8,122 bases of DNA from an uncultured Enterococcus sp. (GCA_946409145.1 CAMJVA010000066.1:1-8122), one strand, 5' to 3'; counted from the first letter of the stretch, positions 1 through 6,396 are shown. The notes: generated by a model not told the origin, from the letters alone. Translations and numbers: made by a program.

Positions 1-2944
1 GAATGCCTAGAGAACGGGCAGCCATTCCTAAATGTAATTCTAAAACTTGTCCAATGTTCATCCGAGAAGGTACCCCTAAAGGATTCAACATAATATCTAC
101 TGGTGTGCCATCTGGCAAGTAAGGCATGTCTTCTTCTGGCATAATTAAGGAAACAACCCCTTTATTACCGTGACGTCCAGCCATTTTATCCCCTTCATGG
201 ATTTTACGTTTTTGAACAATGTAAACTCTCACTAACATGTTAACACCTGGAGATAATTCGTCTCCAGCTTCTCTAGTAAAGATTTTAACATCGTGGACAA
301 TTCCTCCACCACCGTGAGGAACTCGTAAGGAAGTATCTCTTACTTCTCTGGCTTTTTCACCGAAAATAGCATGTAATAAACGTTCTTCAGCAGAAAGTTC
401 TGTGACGCCTTTTGGTGTGACTTTACCAACTAATAAATCACCGTCTTTTACTTCTGCCCCAATGCGGATAACACCCATTTCATCAAGGTTTTTCAAAGCG
501 TCTTCCCCAACATTAGGGATTTCACGAGTGATTTCTTCAGAACCTAATTTTGTATCTCTTGCTTCTGATTCATATTCTTCAATATGAATAGAAGTATACA
601 CATCATCTTTTACTAAACGACGGCTCATAATAACCGCATCTTCATAGTTATAACCATCCCAAGTCATAAAGGCTACTAAAGGATTTTGTCCAAGAGCAAG
701 TTCTCCTTGTTCCATGGAAGGTCCATCAGCTAAAGTATCACCTTTTTCTACTTGTTCACCTAAAGTGACAATTGGACGTTGGTTGTAACATGTTCCAGAG
801 TTAGAACGACGGAATTTAGTAACATCGTATTTATCTAAAGAACCATCTTCCCGACGAACGCGTACTTCACTAGCATCCACAAATTCTACTACCCCATCGT
901 GCTTACATAATAAAGCAGCACCTGAGTCATGAGCAGATTTATATTCCATCCCAGTTCCCACTAACGGAGAATGAGGATTAATCAAAGGAACCGCTTGACG
1001 TTGCATGTTGGCTCCCATTAATGCCCGGTTAGAGTCATCGTTTTCTAAGAAAGGAATACATGCAGTAGCCACAGCCACTACTTGTTTTGGTGAAACGTCC
1101 ATGTAGTCAATTTTATCAATGGAAATTTCTAAGTTTTCTGATTGAGAACGAGCCATAACCACGTCTTCTTTAAAGGAACCATCTTCATTTAAAGGAGAGT
1201 TTGCTTGAGCCACAATATAATGGTCTTCAGTATCAGCAGTTAAATAGTCAATTTTATCAGTAACTTTGTGTGTTTTCCAATCAACCCGACGATATGGTGT
1301 TTCAATGAAACCATATTTATTTACTTTAGAATAAGAAGCAAGGGAGTTAATTAACCCAATGTTTGGTCCTTCAGGAGTTTCAATCGGACACATGCGGCCA
1401 TAGTGAGAGTAATGTACGTCACGAACTTCATATCCAGCTCGATCTCTTGTTAAACCACCAGGTCCTAAGGCAGAAAGACGACGTTTGTGCGTTAATTCTC
1501 CTAAAGGATTCGTTTGATCCATGAATTGAGACAATTGAGAGGAACCAAAGAATTCTTTAATTGAAGCTACCACTGGGCGAATATTAATTAATTGTTGAGG
1601 AGTAAGAGTTTCTTGGTCTTGAATAGACATTCTTTCTCTTACAACTCGTTCCATTCTAGCTAAACCAATTCTAAATTGATTTTGGAGTAATTCTCCTACT
1701 GAACGAATCCGACGATTTCCTAAGTGATCAATATCGTCCACTTGGCCAATGCCATCCATTAAGTTAAAGAAGTAACTCATAGAAGCAATAATATCTGCTG
1801 GGCGAACTGTTTTTACTTTATCTCCTAAATAACCATTACCAATCACTGAAACGACGCGTTCTGGATCATTAGGTGAAATCACTTTAATGACTTGAACGAT
1901 CATTGGTTCAGTCACAACCCCATCTTCTGATGGATAATAAGTCACAGAATTTAACCCATTTAATAAGTAAGGTGTTAAAGTATCAATTACGTCATGAGTG
2001 ATTTCTGTTCCTTTTTCTACAATAATTTCTCCTGTTTCAGGATCCACTAAAGTTTCTGCTAAGGTTAAATTTAAAAGACGTGTTCTAAGGTCTAATTTTT
2101 TGTTGATTTTGTAACGACCTACATTAGCAAGGTCATAACGTTTTGGATCAAAGAAACGTGCATTTAAAAGACTTCTGGAACTATCTGCTGTTTTAGGTTC
2201 ACCAGGACGTAAACGTTCGTAAACATCTTTCAAACCTTCTTCAGTTCTAGAATCACTAGCATTTTTATGCAAATCTTTTTCAATAGTATTTCTTAAAGTT
2301 AAAGCATCTCCGAAAATATCTAAAATAGTATCATCAGAACCAAAGCCTAATGCTCTAACTAAGGTAGTTAAAGGAATTTTTCTTGTTCTATCAATTCTCA
2401 CGTAAGAAATATCTTTTGAATCAGTTTCAAGTTCTAACCATGCACCACGGTTTGGAATAACAGTGGAACCAAAACCTTCTTTACCGTTTTTATCCACTTT
2501 AGAATGGAAATAAACTCCTGGGGAACGAACTAATTGAGAAACAATAACCCGTTCTGCTCCGTTAATAATAAAGGTTCCTTGTTCAGTCATTAATGGGAAA
2601 TCCCCAAAGAAGACTTCTTGAGATTTAATTTCTCCTGTTTCCCGGTTAGTTAAACGTAAGGTTACATGTAATGGTGCAGAATAGTTAGCATCATGTGCCC
2701 GTGCTTCTGCCACTGTGTATTTAGGTTCTTTCAAATCATAATCTACAAATTCTAGCGACAAATTTCCATTAAAGTCATCAATTGGTAAGATATCCTCAAA
2801 CATTTCTTTGAGTCCTTCATCTAAAAACCATTGATAAGAGTCGGTTTGGATTTCGATAAGATTTGGTAATTCTAAAACCTCACTAATCCTGGCAAAACTT
2901 CTGCGTTCCGAATGCTTTCCGTATTTGACTACGTGTCCAGCCAA
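1..2944 (-). CDS. rpoB: RNA polymerase beta subunit, 3' end of gene missing
   Basis: Catalytic beta subunit of the core RNA polymerase; acts in the cytoplasm on DNA. The frame is open from the TTG at 2942-2944 to the window edge and gives 981 residues of a protein usually about 1,200 long, so the C-terminal part is outside. It begins MAGHVVKYGKH and runs through the protrusion and lobe domains. The rifampicin region lies near residues 467-493 (SQLSQFMDQ, THKRRLSALGPGG), and D476, H486 and S491 (E. coli D516, H526, S531) are all the sensitive-type residues. The Glu-Asp pair near the active site is E768-D769, within GYNYEDA. The lysines matching E. coli K1065 and K1073 are K920 and K928 (KMAGRHGNK). 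TTG is chosen because GAGGGG sits 8 nt upstream and the first residues match enterococcal RpoB. Leu933 after GNKGVVS looks unusual. rpoC is expected downstream. Confidence 0.98.
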   Translation of the reverse strand, partial: MAGHVVKYGKHSERRSFARISEVLELPNLIEIQTDSYQWFLDEGLKEMFEDILPIDDFNGNLSLEFVDYDLKEPKYTVAEARAHDANYSAPLHVTLRLTNRETGEIKSQEVFFGDFPLMTEQGTFIINGAERVIVSQLVRSPGVYFHSKVDKNGKEGFGSTVIPNRGAWLELETDSKDISYVRIDRTRKIPLTTLVRALGFGSDDTILDIFGDALTLRNTIEKDLHKNASDSRTEEGLKDVYERLRPGEPKTADSSRSLLNARFFDPKRYDLANVGRYKINKKLDLRTRLLNLTLAETLVDPETGEIIVEKGTEITHDVIDTLTPYLLNGLNSVTYYPSEDGVVTEPMIVQVIKVISPNDPERVVSVIGNGYLGDKVKTVRPADIIASMSYFFNLMDGIGQVDDIDHLGNRRIRSVGELLQNQFRIGLARMERVVRERMSIQDQETLTPQQLINIRPVVASIKEFFGSSQLSQFMDQTNPLGELTHKRRLSALGPGGLTRDRAGYEVRDVHYSHYGRMCPIETPEGPNIGLINSLASYSKVNKYGFIETPYRRVDWKTHKVTDKIDYLTADTEDHYIVAQANSPLNEDGSFKEDVVMARSQSENLEISIDKIDYMDVSPKQVVAVATACIPFLENDDSNRALMGANMQRQAVPLINPHSPLVGTGMEYKSAHDSGAALLCKHDGVVEFVDASEVRVRREDGSLDKYDVTKFRRSNSGTCYNQRPIVTLGEQVEKGDTLADGPSMEQGELALGQNPLVAFMTWDGYNYEDAVIMSRRLVKDDVYTSIHIEEYESEARDTKLGSEEITREIPNVGEDALKNLDEMGVIRIGAEVKDGDLLVGKVTPKGVTELSAEERLLHAIFGEKAREVRDTSLRVPHGGGGIVHDVKIFTREAGDELSPGVNMLVRVYIVQKRKIHEGDKMAGRHGNKGVVSLIMPEEDMPYLPDGTPVDIMLNPLGVPSRMNIGQVLELHLGMAARSLGI

Positions 2945-3170
2945 GCTCTTCACCCCTCGTATTTATTCAAACTGCGAAAATGTTACAAAAACATTACAAA
3001 AATTGTTTTTTCGTTACAAAGAGGAATTTTCCCTGTTTCAGGGCAAAAAAAATACAAAAATAGAATTTTCTCTTTCAAATTGAAACGAGCTTTCTACTTT
3101 TGTGCCTCTATTAACGAGTATGGACAATATTTCATACTGTTTTCATTTCATTTCAAGCAACATTTGCGAC
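2945..3170 (-). promoter_or_regulatory. long structured 5' leader of rpoB
   Basis: Untranslated leader inferred from the promoter at 3176-3204. Four hairpins can be drawn, in transcript order. The first pairs 3117-3122 with 3133-3138 (AGTATG/CATACT), extended by AAC/GTT past a bulge. The second, at 3070-3089, has a 7-bp stem with one bulged base. The third, at 3031-3043, pairs CCCTG with CAGGG, and flanking T and A runs can extend it. The fourth, at 2979-2995, pairs AATGTT with AACATT. None is followed by a proper U-tract, so none looks like a terminator. A conserved 'lacto-rpoB' RNA motif is known from rpoB leaders of lactic acid bacteria and may lie here, but I cannot match its consensus by eye. 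Confidence 0.5.
2953..2958 (-). promoter_or_regulatory. rpoB ribosome binding site deciding a TTG start
   Basis: Read on the minus strand, GAGGGG (part of GAGGGGTGA) lies 8 nt before the TTG start of rpoB. No in-frame ATG precedes the conserved MAGHVVKYGKH start, so this site supports a TTG initiation codon. Confidence 0.8.
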
Positions 3171-3175
3171 TACTT

Positions 3176-3204
3176 ATTATAAGGTTCCTTTTTTAAATTG
3201 TCAA
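3176..3204 (-). promoter_or_regulatory. rpoB promoter, perfect sigma-A consensus
   Basis: On the minus strand, TTGACA (3199-3204) and TATAAT (3176-3181) are separated by exactly 17 bp, a perfect match to the housekeeping sigma-A consensus. Transcription should start near 3169, giving an untranslated leader of about 225 nt before rpoB. No ribosomal protein gene lies upstream, so rpoB has its own promoter here rather than being read from rplJL. Confidence 0.85.
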
Positions 3205-3282
3205 GGGTAAACTCTGGCTTTACTGGACAACAAAAAAGAAACGTCTTTATTCTCATGTCTTTTTTTGAAAATAGAAAAGAGG

Positions 3283-3313
3283 TTTTCATTTTTCAAGTAA
3301 AATCGTGTACAAT
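3283..3313 (+). promoter_or_regulatory. possible distal promoter of birA / the structured element
   Basis: TACAAT at 3308-3313 is a fair -10 box. The upstream candidates for -35 are weak (TTTTCA at 3283-3288, 19 bp away, or TTTCAT with 18 bp). If used, transcription would start near 3320, just before the 16-bp palindrome and the multi-arm structure. It would give birA a leader of about 215 nt. Confidence 0.35.
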
Positions 3314-3322
3314 AAGAAATGG

Positions 3323-3426
3323 TGAACGAGCTCGTTCAGCTCTCAAGCAAAATGCGCTTGAGGAATTATAGCGATGAATTTTGTCGCGAATTCAGCAAGT
3401 GATTTTGCACCGAGAGCTAGCTCGTT
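3323..3426. other. multi-arm inverted-repeat element, RNA or interspersed repeat
   Basis: A compact block of nested inverted repeats that could fold on either strand. The closing helices are 3325-3331 with 3420-3426 (AACGAGC/GCTCGTT) and 3338-3344 with 3412-3418 (AGCTCTC/GAGAGCT). Inside are three arms: 3342-3348 with 3356-3362 (CTCAAGC/GCTTGAG, 7-nt loop; its first bases compete with the closing helix), 3363-3374 with 3384-3393 (GAATT and GCGA paired with TCGC and AATTC), and 3395-3398 with 3405-3408 (GCAA/TTGC). The outcome is a cloverleaf-like four-way junction. I do not recognise a riboswitch or T-box. It lacks coding potential. It could be a birA leader RNA, a small RNA, or a copy of a palindromic repeat. 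The pairing is seen directly; the function is unknown. Confidence 0.55.
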
Positions 3427-3429
3427 TTG

Positions 3430-3444
3430 CTGGACAATGTCCAG
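3430..3444. repeat. 15-nt perfect palindrome
   Basis: CTGGACAATGTCCAG is a perfect inverted repeat (7-bp arms, single central base) placed 3 nt after the multi-arm element. No T-run follows on either strand, so it is not a standard terminator. It could be a final hairpin of the element or a protein-binding site. Confidence 0.5.
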
Positions 3445-3496
3445 ATAAAAATGACGTAAACCATTGGTAAATATAATGTTTTTCGATTAAAAATTT

Positions 3497-3502
3497 TATA
3501 AT
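3497..3502 (+). promoter_or_regulatory. possible proximal -10 box of birA
   Basis: TATAAT matches the -10 consensus and would start transcription near 3509, leaving a 28-nt leader with the birA Shine-Dalgarno. No good -35 lies 16-18 bp upstream. A second TATAAT at 3472-3477 also lacks a convincing -35. In such AT-rich DNA, either could be chance. Confidence 0.3.
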
Positions 3503-3536
3503 CCCTTTAACTTTAAGAAAAAAAGGAGCTGATCCC

Positions 3537-4307
3537 TTGACGGAAATGACTGAAAAAGTAAAAGAAGGACTTTTACCTTCCATAAAAGAAAAATTAACCC
3601 TTCACCAAGTAGAAAATTCCTTTTCTACTATGACAGATGCTAAAAATTTACCAGCATCTCCCCTTTTGGTTTTAGCCAAAAATCAAGGGCAAGCCCACGG
3701 ACGATTTTCCAGAGCTTTTTTCACAAAAGAAAATCAAGGAATTTATTTAAGTTTAAAAATACCTGCAGGCCCTTTAGATCCTGGACAATACACGATTTTA
3801 ACAGCCGTGGCTTTTTCTTTGGCCATTGAAAAATTAACTGATAAAAAACCGGGCATTAAATGGGTGAATGACCTTTATTTAAATGGCAAAAAATTTGCCG
3901 GAATTTTAGCTACTGGGCAATTGGATACCCAAGGTCACTTAAAAGAAATTATCATTGGCGTAGGATTAAACTACGATATTCCCCAAAGTGATTTTCCCAA
4001 AGAGTTGCAAGAAAAAGTCACTTCTTTATTTGCAGACAAAGCTTCTTTTCCAAAAGAAGTCTTAATTGCTGAGTTTGTTAATCAATTTTTTTCCTTACTT
4101 AAAAAACCCCAAGAAGTTTTGCAAGAATATAAAAAGCGCTCCTTTGTTCTAGGAAAAGAAGTAAGCTTTGTGGAAAATAACATTGCCTACACAGGCATCC
4201 CAAAAGATATTACAGAAACAGGTAGTTTAGTCGTTGAAACCAATTTAGGCACAAAAATCTTACATTCGGGAGAAATTTCTTTAAGTACTTATCCAAAAGA
4301 TTTTTAG
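3537..4307 (+). CDS. birA: biotin-[acetyl-CoA-carboxylase] ligase, short BirA type
   Basis: Joins biotin to a lysine of biotin carboxyl carrier proteins through biotinyl-AMP; cytoplasmic. At 256 residues it has the catalytic and C-terminal domains but no N-terminal helix-turn-helix, so it should not be a DNA-binding repressor of biotin genes. Visible motifs are STMTDA at 30-35, HGRFSR at 54-59 (the biotinyl-AMP loop), GIYLSL at 68-73, KWVNDLYL at 108-115 with K119 matching the E. coli K183 position, GVGLNY, and a C-terminal SH3-like part ending LHSGEISL. The loop reads A-H-G-R where E. coli has G-R-G-R, a possible departure. The TTG start is chosen because AAAGGAG (3522-3528) is 8 nt upstream; the in-frame ATG at 3546 would be 17 nt away. 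It is divergent from rpoB, and the next gene has its own promoter. Confidence 0.92.
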   Translation: MTEMTEKVKEGLLPSIKEKLTLHQVENSFSTMTDAKNLPASPLLVLAKNQGQAHGRFSRAFFTKENQGIYLSLKIPAGPLDPGQYTILTAVAFSLAIEKLTDKKPGIKWVNDLYLNGKKFAGILATGQLDTQGHLKEIIIGVGLNYDIPQSDFPKELQEKVTSLFADKASFPKEVLIAEFVNQFFSLLKKPQEVLQEYKKRSFVLGKEVSFVENNIAYTGIPKDITETGSLVVETNLGTKILHSGEISLSTYPKDF

Positions 4308-4312
4308 AAATT

Positions 4313-4341
4313 TTGACATTTTAAAAAGCCCGTGTTATGCT
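4313..4341 (+). promoter_or_regulatory. promoter of the ABC-F gene
   Basis: TTGACA (4313-4318) and TATGCT (4336-4341) are 17 bp apart, and TGT just before the -10 makes it an extended -10 promoter. The -35 starts 5 nt after the birA stop codon. Transcription should begin near 4348, about 100 nt before the ABC-F start codon and upstream of a terminator. Confidence 0.75.
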
Positions 4342-4371
4342 TTTTGTCAACTTTACTGAAGAAGTAACAGA

Positions 4372-4399
4372 AGTTTGAATAATTTGCACTTTTCAAGCT
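4372..4399 (+). promoter_or_regulatory. candidate antiterminator hairpin
   Basis: AGTTTGAA (4372-4379) can pair with TTCAAGCT (4392-4399) over 8 positions, one of them a U-G pair. The 3' arm overlaps the first five bases of the terminator stem at 4395-4405, so the two hairpins exclude each other. This is the architecture expected of an attenuator. Confidence 0.5.
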
Positions 4400-4427
4400 G
4401 TAGGTGATTCTTACCTATAGCTTTTTT
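4395..4427 (+). terminator. intrinsic terminator in the ABC-F leader
   Basis: AAGCTGTAGGT (4395-4405) pairs with ACCTATAGCTT (4413-4423): 11 positions with one G-U pair, a 7-nt loop, and a T-run at 4422-4427. It lies downstream of the promoter at 4313-4341 and only 22 nt before the ABC-F ATG. It could end birA read-through transcripts, but transcripts from the ABC-F promoter must also pass it. Confidence 0.75.
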
Positions 4428-4449
4428 ATATGAAAGAAATGAGGAAATC

Positions 4450-5973
4450 ATGTTAACCATTAAAAATATCACCCAACAATTTGGGGATAAAATTTTGTAC
4501 GAAGACATTAACGCTCAAATTAATAAAGGAGAGCACGTGGGACTAATTGGGCGCAACGGCGCTGGGAAAAGTACCTTGATTAAAATTATCACAGGAGAAA
4601 TTTTGCCTGATGAAGGACAAATTATTTTTCCCAAACACTTACGTCTCGGTTATTTAGATCAATATGTGAATGTGGATGACACCTTAACCATTCAAAAGTT
4701 TTTAGAATCTGCTTTTTCAGCTGATTTTGAAAAAGAGCAAAAAATTAATGACCTTTATGCCACTTATGGAGAAACATTTGAGGACAGTCTCTTAGAGCAA
4801 GCAGGAAAATTACAAAATGAACTAGATCAAGGTGACTTTTACCAAATGCCCGAAATCATTAAAGATTTAGCCAATGGTTTAGGAATTGATGCTTTAGGCA
4901 TGGATACTTTAATGGCCAATTTAAGTGGTGGGCAACGGTCGAAAATTATTTTAGCTAAAATGATTTTAGAAAAGCCAGACATGCTCATTTTAGATGAACC
5001 CACTAACCACTTAGACGACAATCATATTGTTTGGCTCACTGAGTTTTTGAAAAATTTTGACGGCACTTTTTTAGTCGTTTCCCACGATCAAGATTTTTTA
5101 AATGACATTACCACCCATATTTTAGATATTGAGTTTGGAAAACTCACGAAGTACACGGGAAATCTCACTCGAGCCATGAAGCAAAAAGAACTCACTCAAG
5201 AAACCTATTTGCGCCAATATGAAGCTCAACAAAATCATATTAAAAAAACTGAAGCGTATATTCGAAAATATAAAGCGGGCTCTCGTTCTACTATGGCAAA
5301 AAGTCGGGAAAAACAATTAGCCAAAATCGAACGCCTCACACCTCCAAGTAATTCCCCTACGCCAAATGTGGTCTTTCCTTATACGCCAATTGTCACTACT
5401 TTGGCCTTAGATGTTACAGATCTTACCATTGGCTACACCAAGCCCCTTTTAGAAAAGATTAATCTAACCATTCGTTATGGAGAAAAAATTGCCTTAAAAG
5501 GGTTTAACGGTATTGGAAAATCCACCTTAATTAAGACTTTAATTGGGGAAATTCCTCCTTTAAGTGGGAGTTTTCATTTTCCTGAAAAAACAAAAATCGC
5601 TTATTTTTCACAAGAATTAGAGTGGGAAAATCCCCTAGAATCGCCCATTCAATATTTAAGTAACCTTTTTCCAAAAGCGAATAATAAAGACTTAAGACAA
5701 AAATTATCTCGAGCGGGTCTTGCAAATCAACTAGCCCAAGAATCCTTAAAACTCCTAAGTGGTGGAGAACAAACGAAGGTCAAACTAGCGCAAATGACCA
5801 TGGAAAAAAGTAATTTTATTATTTTAGATGAACCAACAAATCACATTGATCAAGCTTCAAAAGAAAATCTACAAGCCACCTTAGAAAAGTATCCAGGAAC
5901 GGTTATTATTGTTTCCCACGAGGCTCCTTTTTATGAAGATTTTGTAGACCGAGTGATTGATTTAAGTCGTTAA
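4450..5973 (+). CDS. ABC-F family ATPase, YfmM-like
   Basis: A soluble tandem-ATPase protein of the ABC-F family, whose characterised members bind the ribosomal E site and assist translation or protect it from antibiotics. It has no membrane segments, so it is not a transporter. NBD1 has Walker A GRNGAGKST (34-42), Q71, signature LSGGQ (158-162), Walker B with catalytic E183, and H212. The linker at about 235-317 is basic and helical with a short turn (YKAGSRSTMAKSREKQ), as in housekeeping members and without the long loop of many resistance types. NBD2 has GFNGIGKST (351-359), LSGGEQ (436-441), E461 and H490. The protein stops soon after, so there is no C-terminal extension. Its 507 residues and sequence style resemble B. 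subtilis YfmM from memory. GAGG lies 5 nt before the ATG. Regulation by the upstream attenuator is likely. Confidence 0.9.
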   Translation: MLTIKNITQQFGDKILYEDINAQINKGEHVGLIGRNGAGKSTLIKIITGEILPDEGQIIFPKHLRLGYLDQYVNVDDTLTIQKFLESAFSADFEKEQKINDLYATYGETFEDSLLEQAGKLQNELDQGDFYQMPEIIKDLANGLGIDALGMDTLMANLSGGQRSKIILAKMILEKPDMLILDEPTNHLDDNHIVWLTEFLKNFDGTFLVVSHDQDFLNDITTHILDIEFGKLTKYTGNLTRAMKQKELTQETYLRQYEAQQNHIKKTEAYIRKYKAGSRSTMAKSREKQLAKIERLTPPSNSPTPNVVFPYTPIVTTLALDVTDLTIGYTKPLLEKINLTIRYGEKIALKGFNGIGKSTLIKTLIGEIPPLSGSFHFPEKTKIAYFSQELEWENPLESPIQYLSNLFPKANNKDLRQKLSRAGLANQLAQESLKLLSGGEQTKVKLAQMTMEKSNFIILDEPTNHIDQASKENLQATLEKYPGTVIIVSHEAPFYEDFVDRVIDLSR

Positions 5974-6008
5974 AAAAGGCAGTGGACAAAATTGTCCACT
6001 GCCTTTTT
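5973..6008. terminator. bidirectional terminator between convergent genes
   Basis: GGCAGTGGACAA (5978-5989) pairs with TTGTCCACTGCC (5992-6003), flanked by A5 on the left and T5 on the right, so both strands have a stem followed by U's. It directly follows the ABC-F stop and lies 18 bp past the stop of the minus-strand gene at 6027, serving both. Confidence 0.93.
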
Positions 6009-6026
6009 ACATGTCAATAATGATTT

Positions 6027-6326
6027 TTATTTATTCATAGCCTTTTTAAGCATTTCTGCTAAAGAAGAAAAATCAGTGTTGTCATTAATCACATTGTCAG
6101 CTTTTTCTTTTTCATCTTTGTTTTCTAATAATTTGGTAATTTGACTTAAATCACTCACTCCTAGTTTGTTTTTCAAATCATCAAGACCAGAAAAGTTAGT
6201 GTTTTGTTTTAAAAAGTCCCCATTAAGTAAGTCTTTAAAATCAAAACCTTCTTTTTGCAAATCACTAATAATACCGCTAATATCAGATAAATCAAAACCA
6301 TCTTTTAACCGATCAAAAATTCCCAT
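6027..6326 (-). CDS. small acidic hypothetical protein (99 aa)
   Basis: I do not recognise this protein. The 99 residues contain 15 Asp and 5 Glu against 13 Lys and 1 Arg. There is no Cys, His, Pro, Trp or Tyr, and no signal peptide or membrane segment, so it is probably cytoplasmic and helical. A loose motif recurs: FDLSDI near residue 11, NFSGLDDL in the middle and DFSSLAEML near the C-terminus, which may mark short helical repeats. It is supported as a gene by a strong Shine-Dalgarno (AGGAGG, 6335-6340, 8 nt before the ATG), by filling the space between a dedicated terminator and the next gene, and by a possible promoter. It lies 70 bp after the reductase gene on the same strand, so co-transcription is possible. 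Confidence 0.8.
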   Translation of the reverse strand: MGIFDRLKDGFDLSDISGIISDLQKEGFDFKDLLNGDFLKQNTNFSGLDDLKNKLGVSDLSQITKLLENKDEKEKADNVINDNTDFSSLAEMLKKAMNK

Positions 6327-6357
6327 TTATAACGCCTCCTAATTAGTATCATCTTAT

Positions 6358-6388
6358 TTTATAACATTTTTTAAAAATAGTATATCAA
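6358..6388 (-). promoter_or_regulatory. possible promoter of the 99-aa protein gene
   Basis: On the minus strand, TTGATA (6383-6388) and TATAAA (6358-6363) lie 19 bp apart, with TGT before the -10 giving an extended -10. The spacing is long and the DNA very AT-rich, so this is tentative. No terminator separates the gene from the upstream reductase. Confidence 0.4.
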
Positions 6389-6396
6389 ATGTTTTT

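Noticed and set aside
1438..1546. Possible rifampicin-resistance changes in RpoB
   Set aside because: The resistance-determining residues, including D476, H486 and S491, are all the sensitive type.
2912..3196. Plus-strand open frame of 94 codons over the rpoB leader
   Set aside because: It starts inside rpoB on the opposite strand, covers the rpoB leader and promoter, has no Shine-Dalgarno and looks compositionally random.
3263..3295. Terminator-like TGAAAA...TTTTCA hairpin before the birA region
   Set aside because: The stem is six weak A-T-rich pairs with an 11-nt loop, and no plus-strand gene upstream would need it.
3338..3418. T-box or tRNA-like reading of the structured element
   Set aside because: There is no T-box core sequence, no anticodon-like arm or T-arm consensus, and birA is not an amino-acid gene.
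3537..3600. Repressor function for BirA
   Set aside because: Only about 25 residues precede the catalytic domain, too few for the helix-turn-helix domain of repressor-type BirA.
4450..5973. Antibiotic-resistance ABC-F or drug exporter
   Set aside because: There are no membrane segments, and the linker turn is short as in housekeeping members. Resistance cannot be excluded but is not supported.
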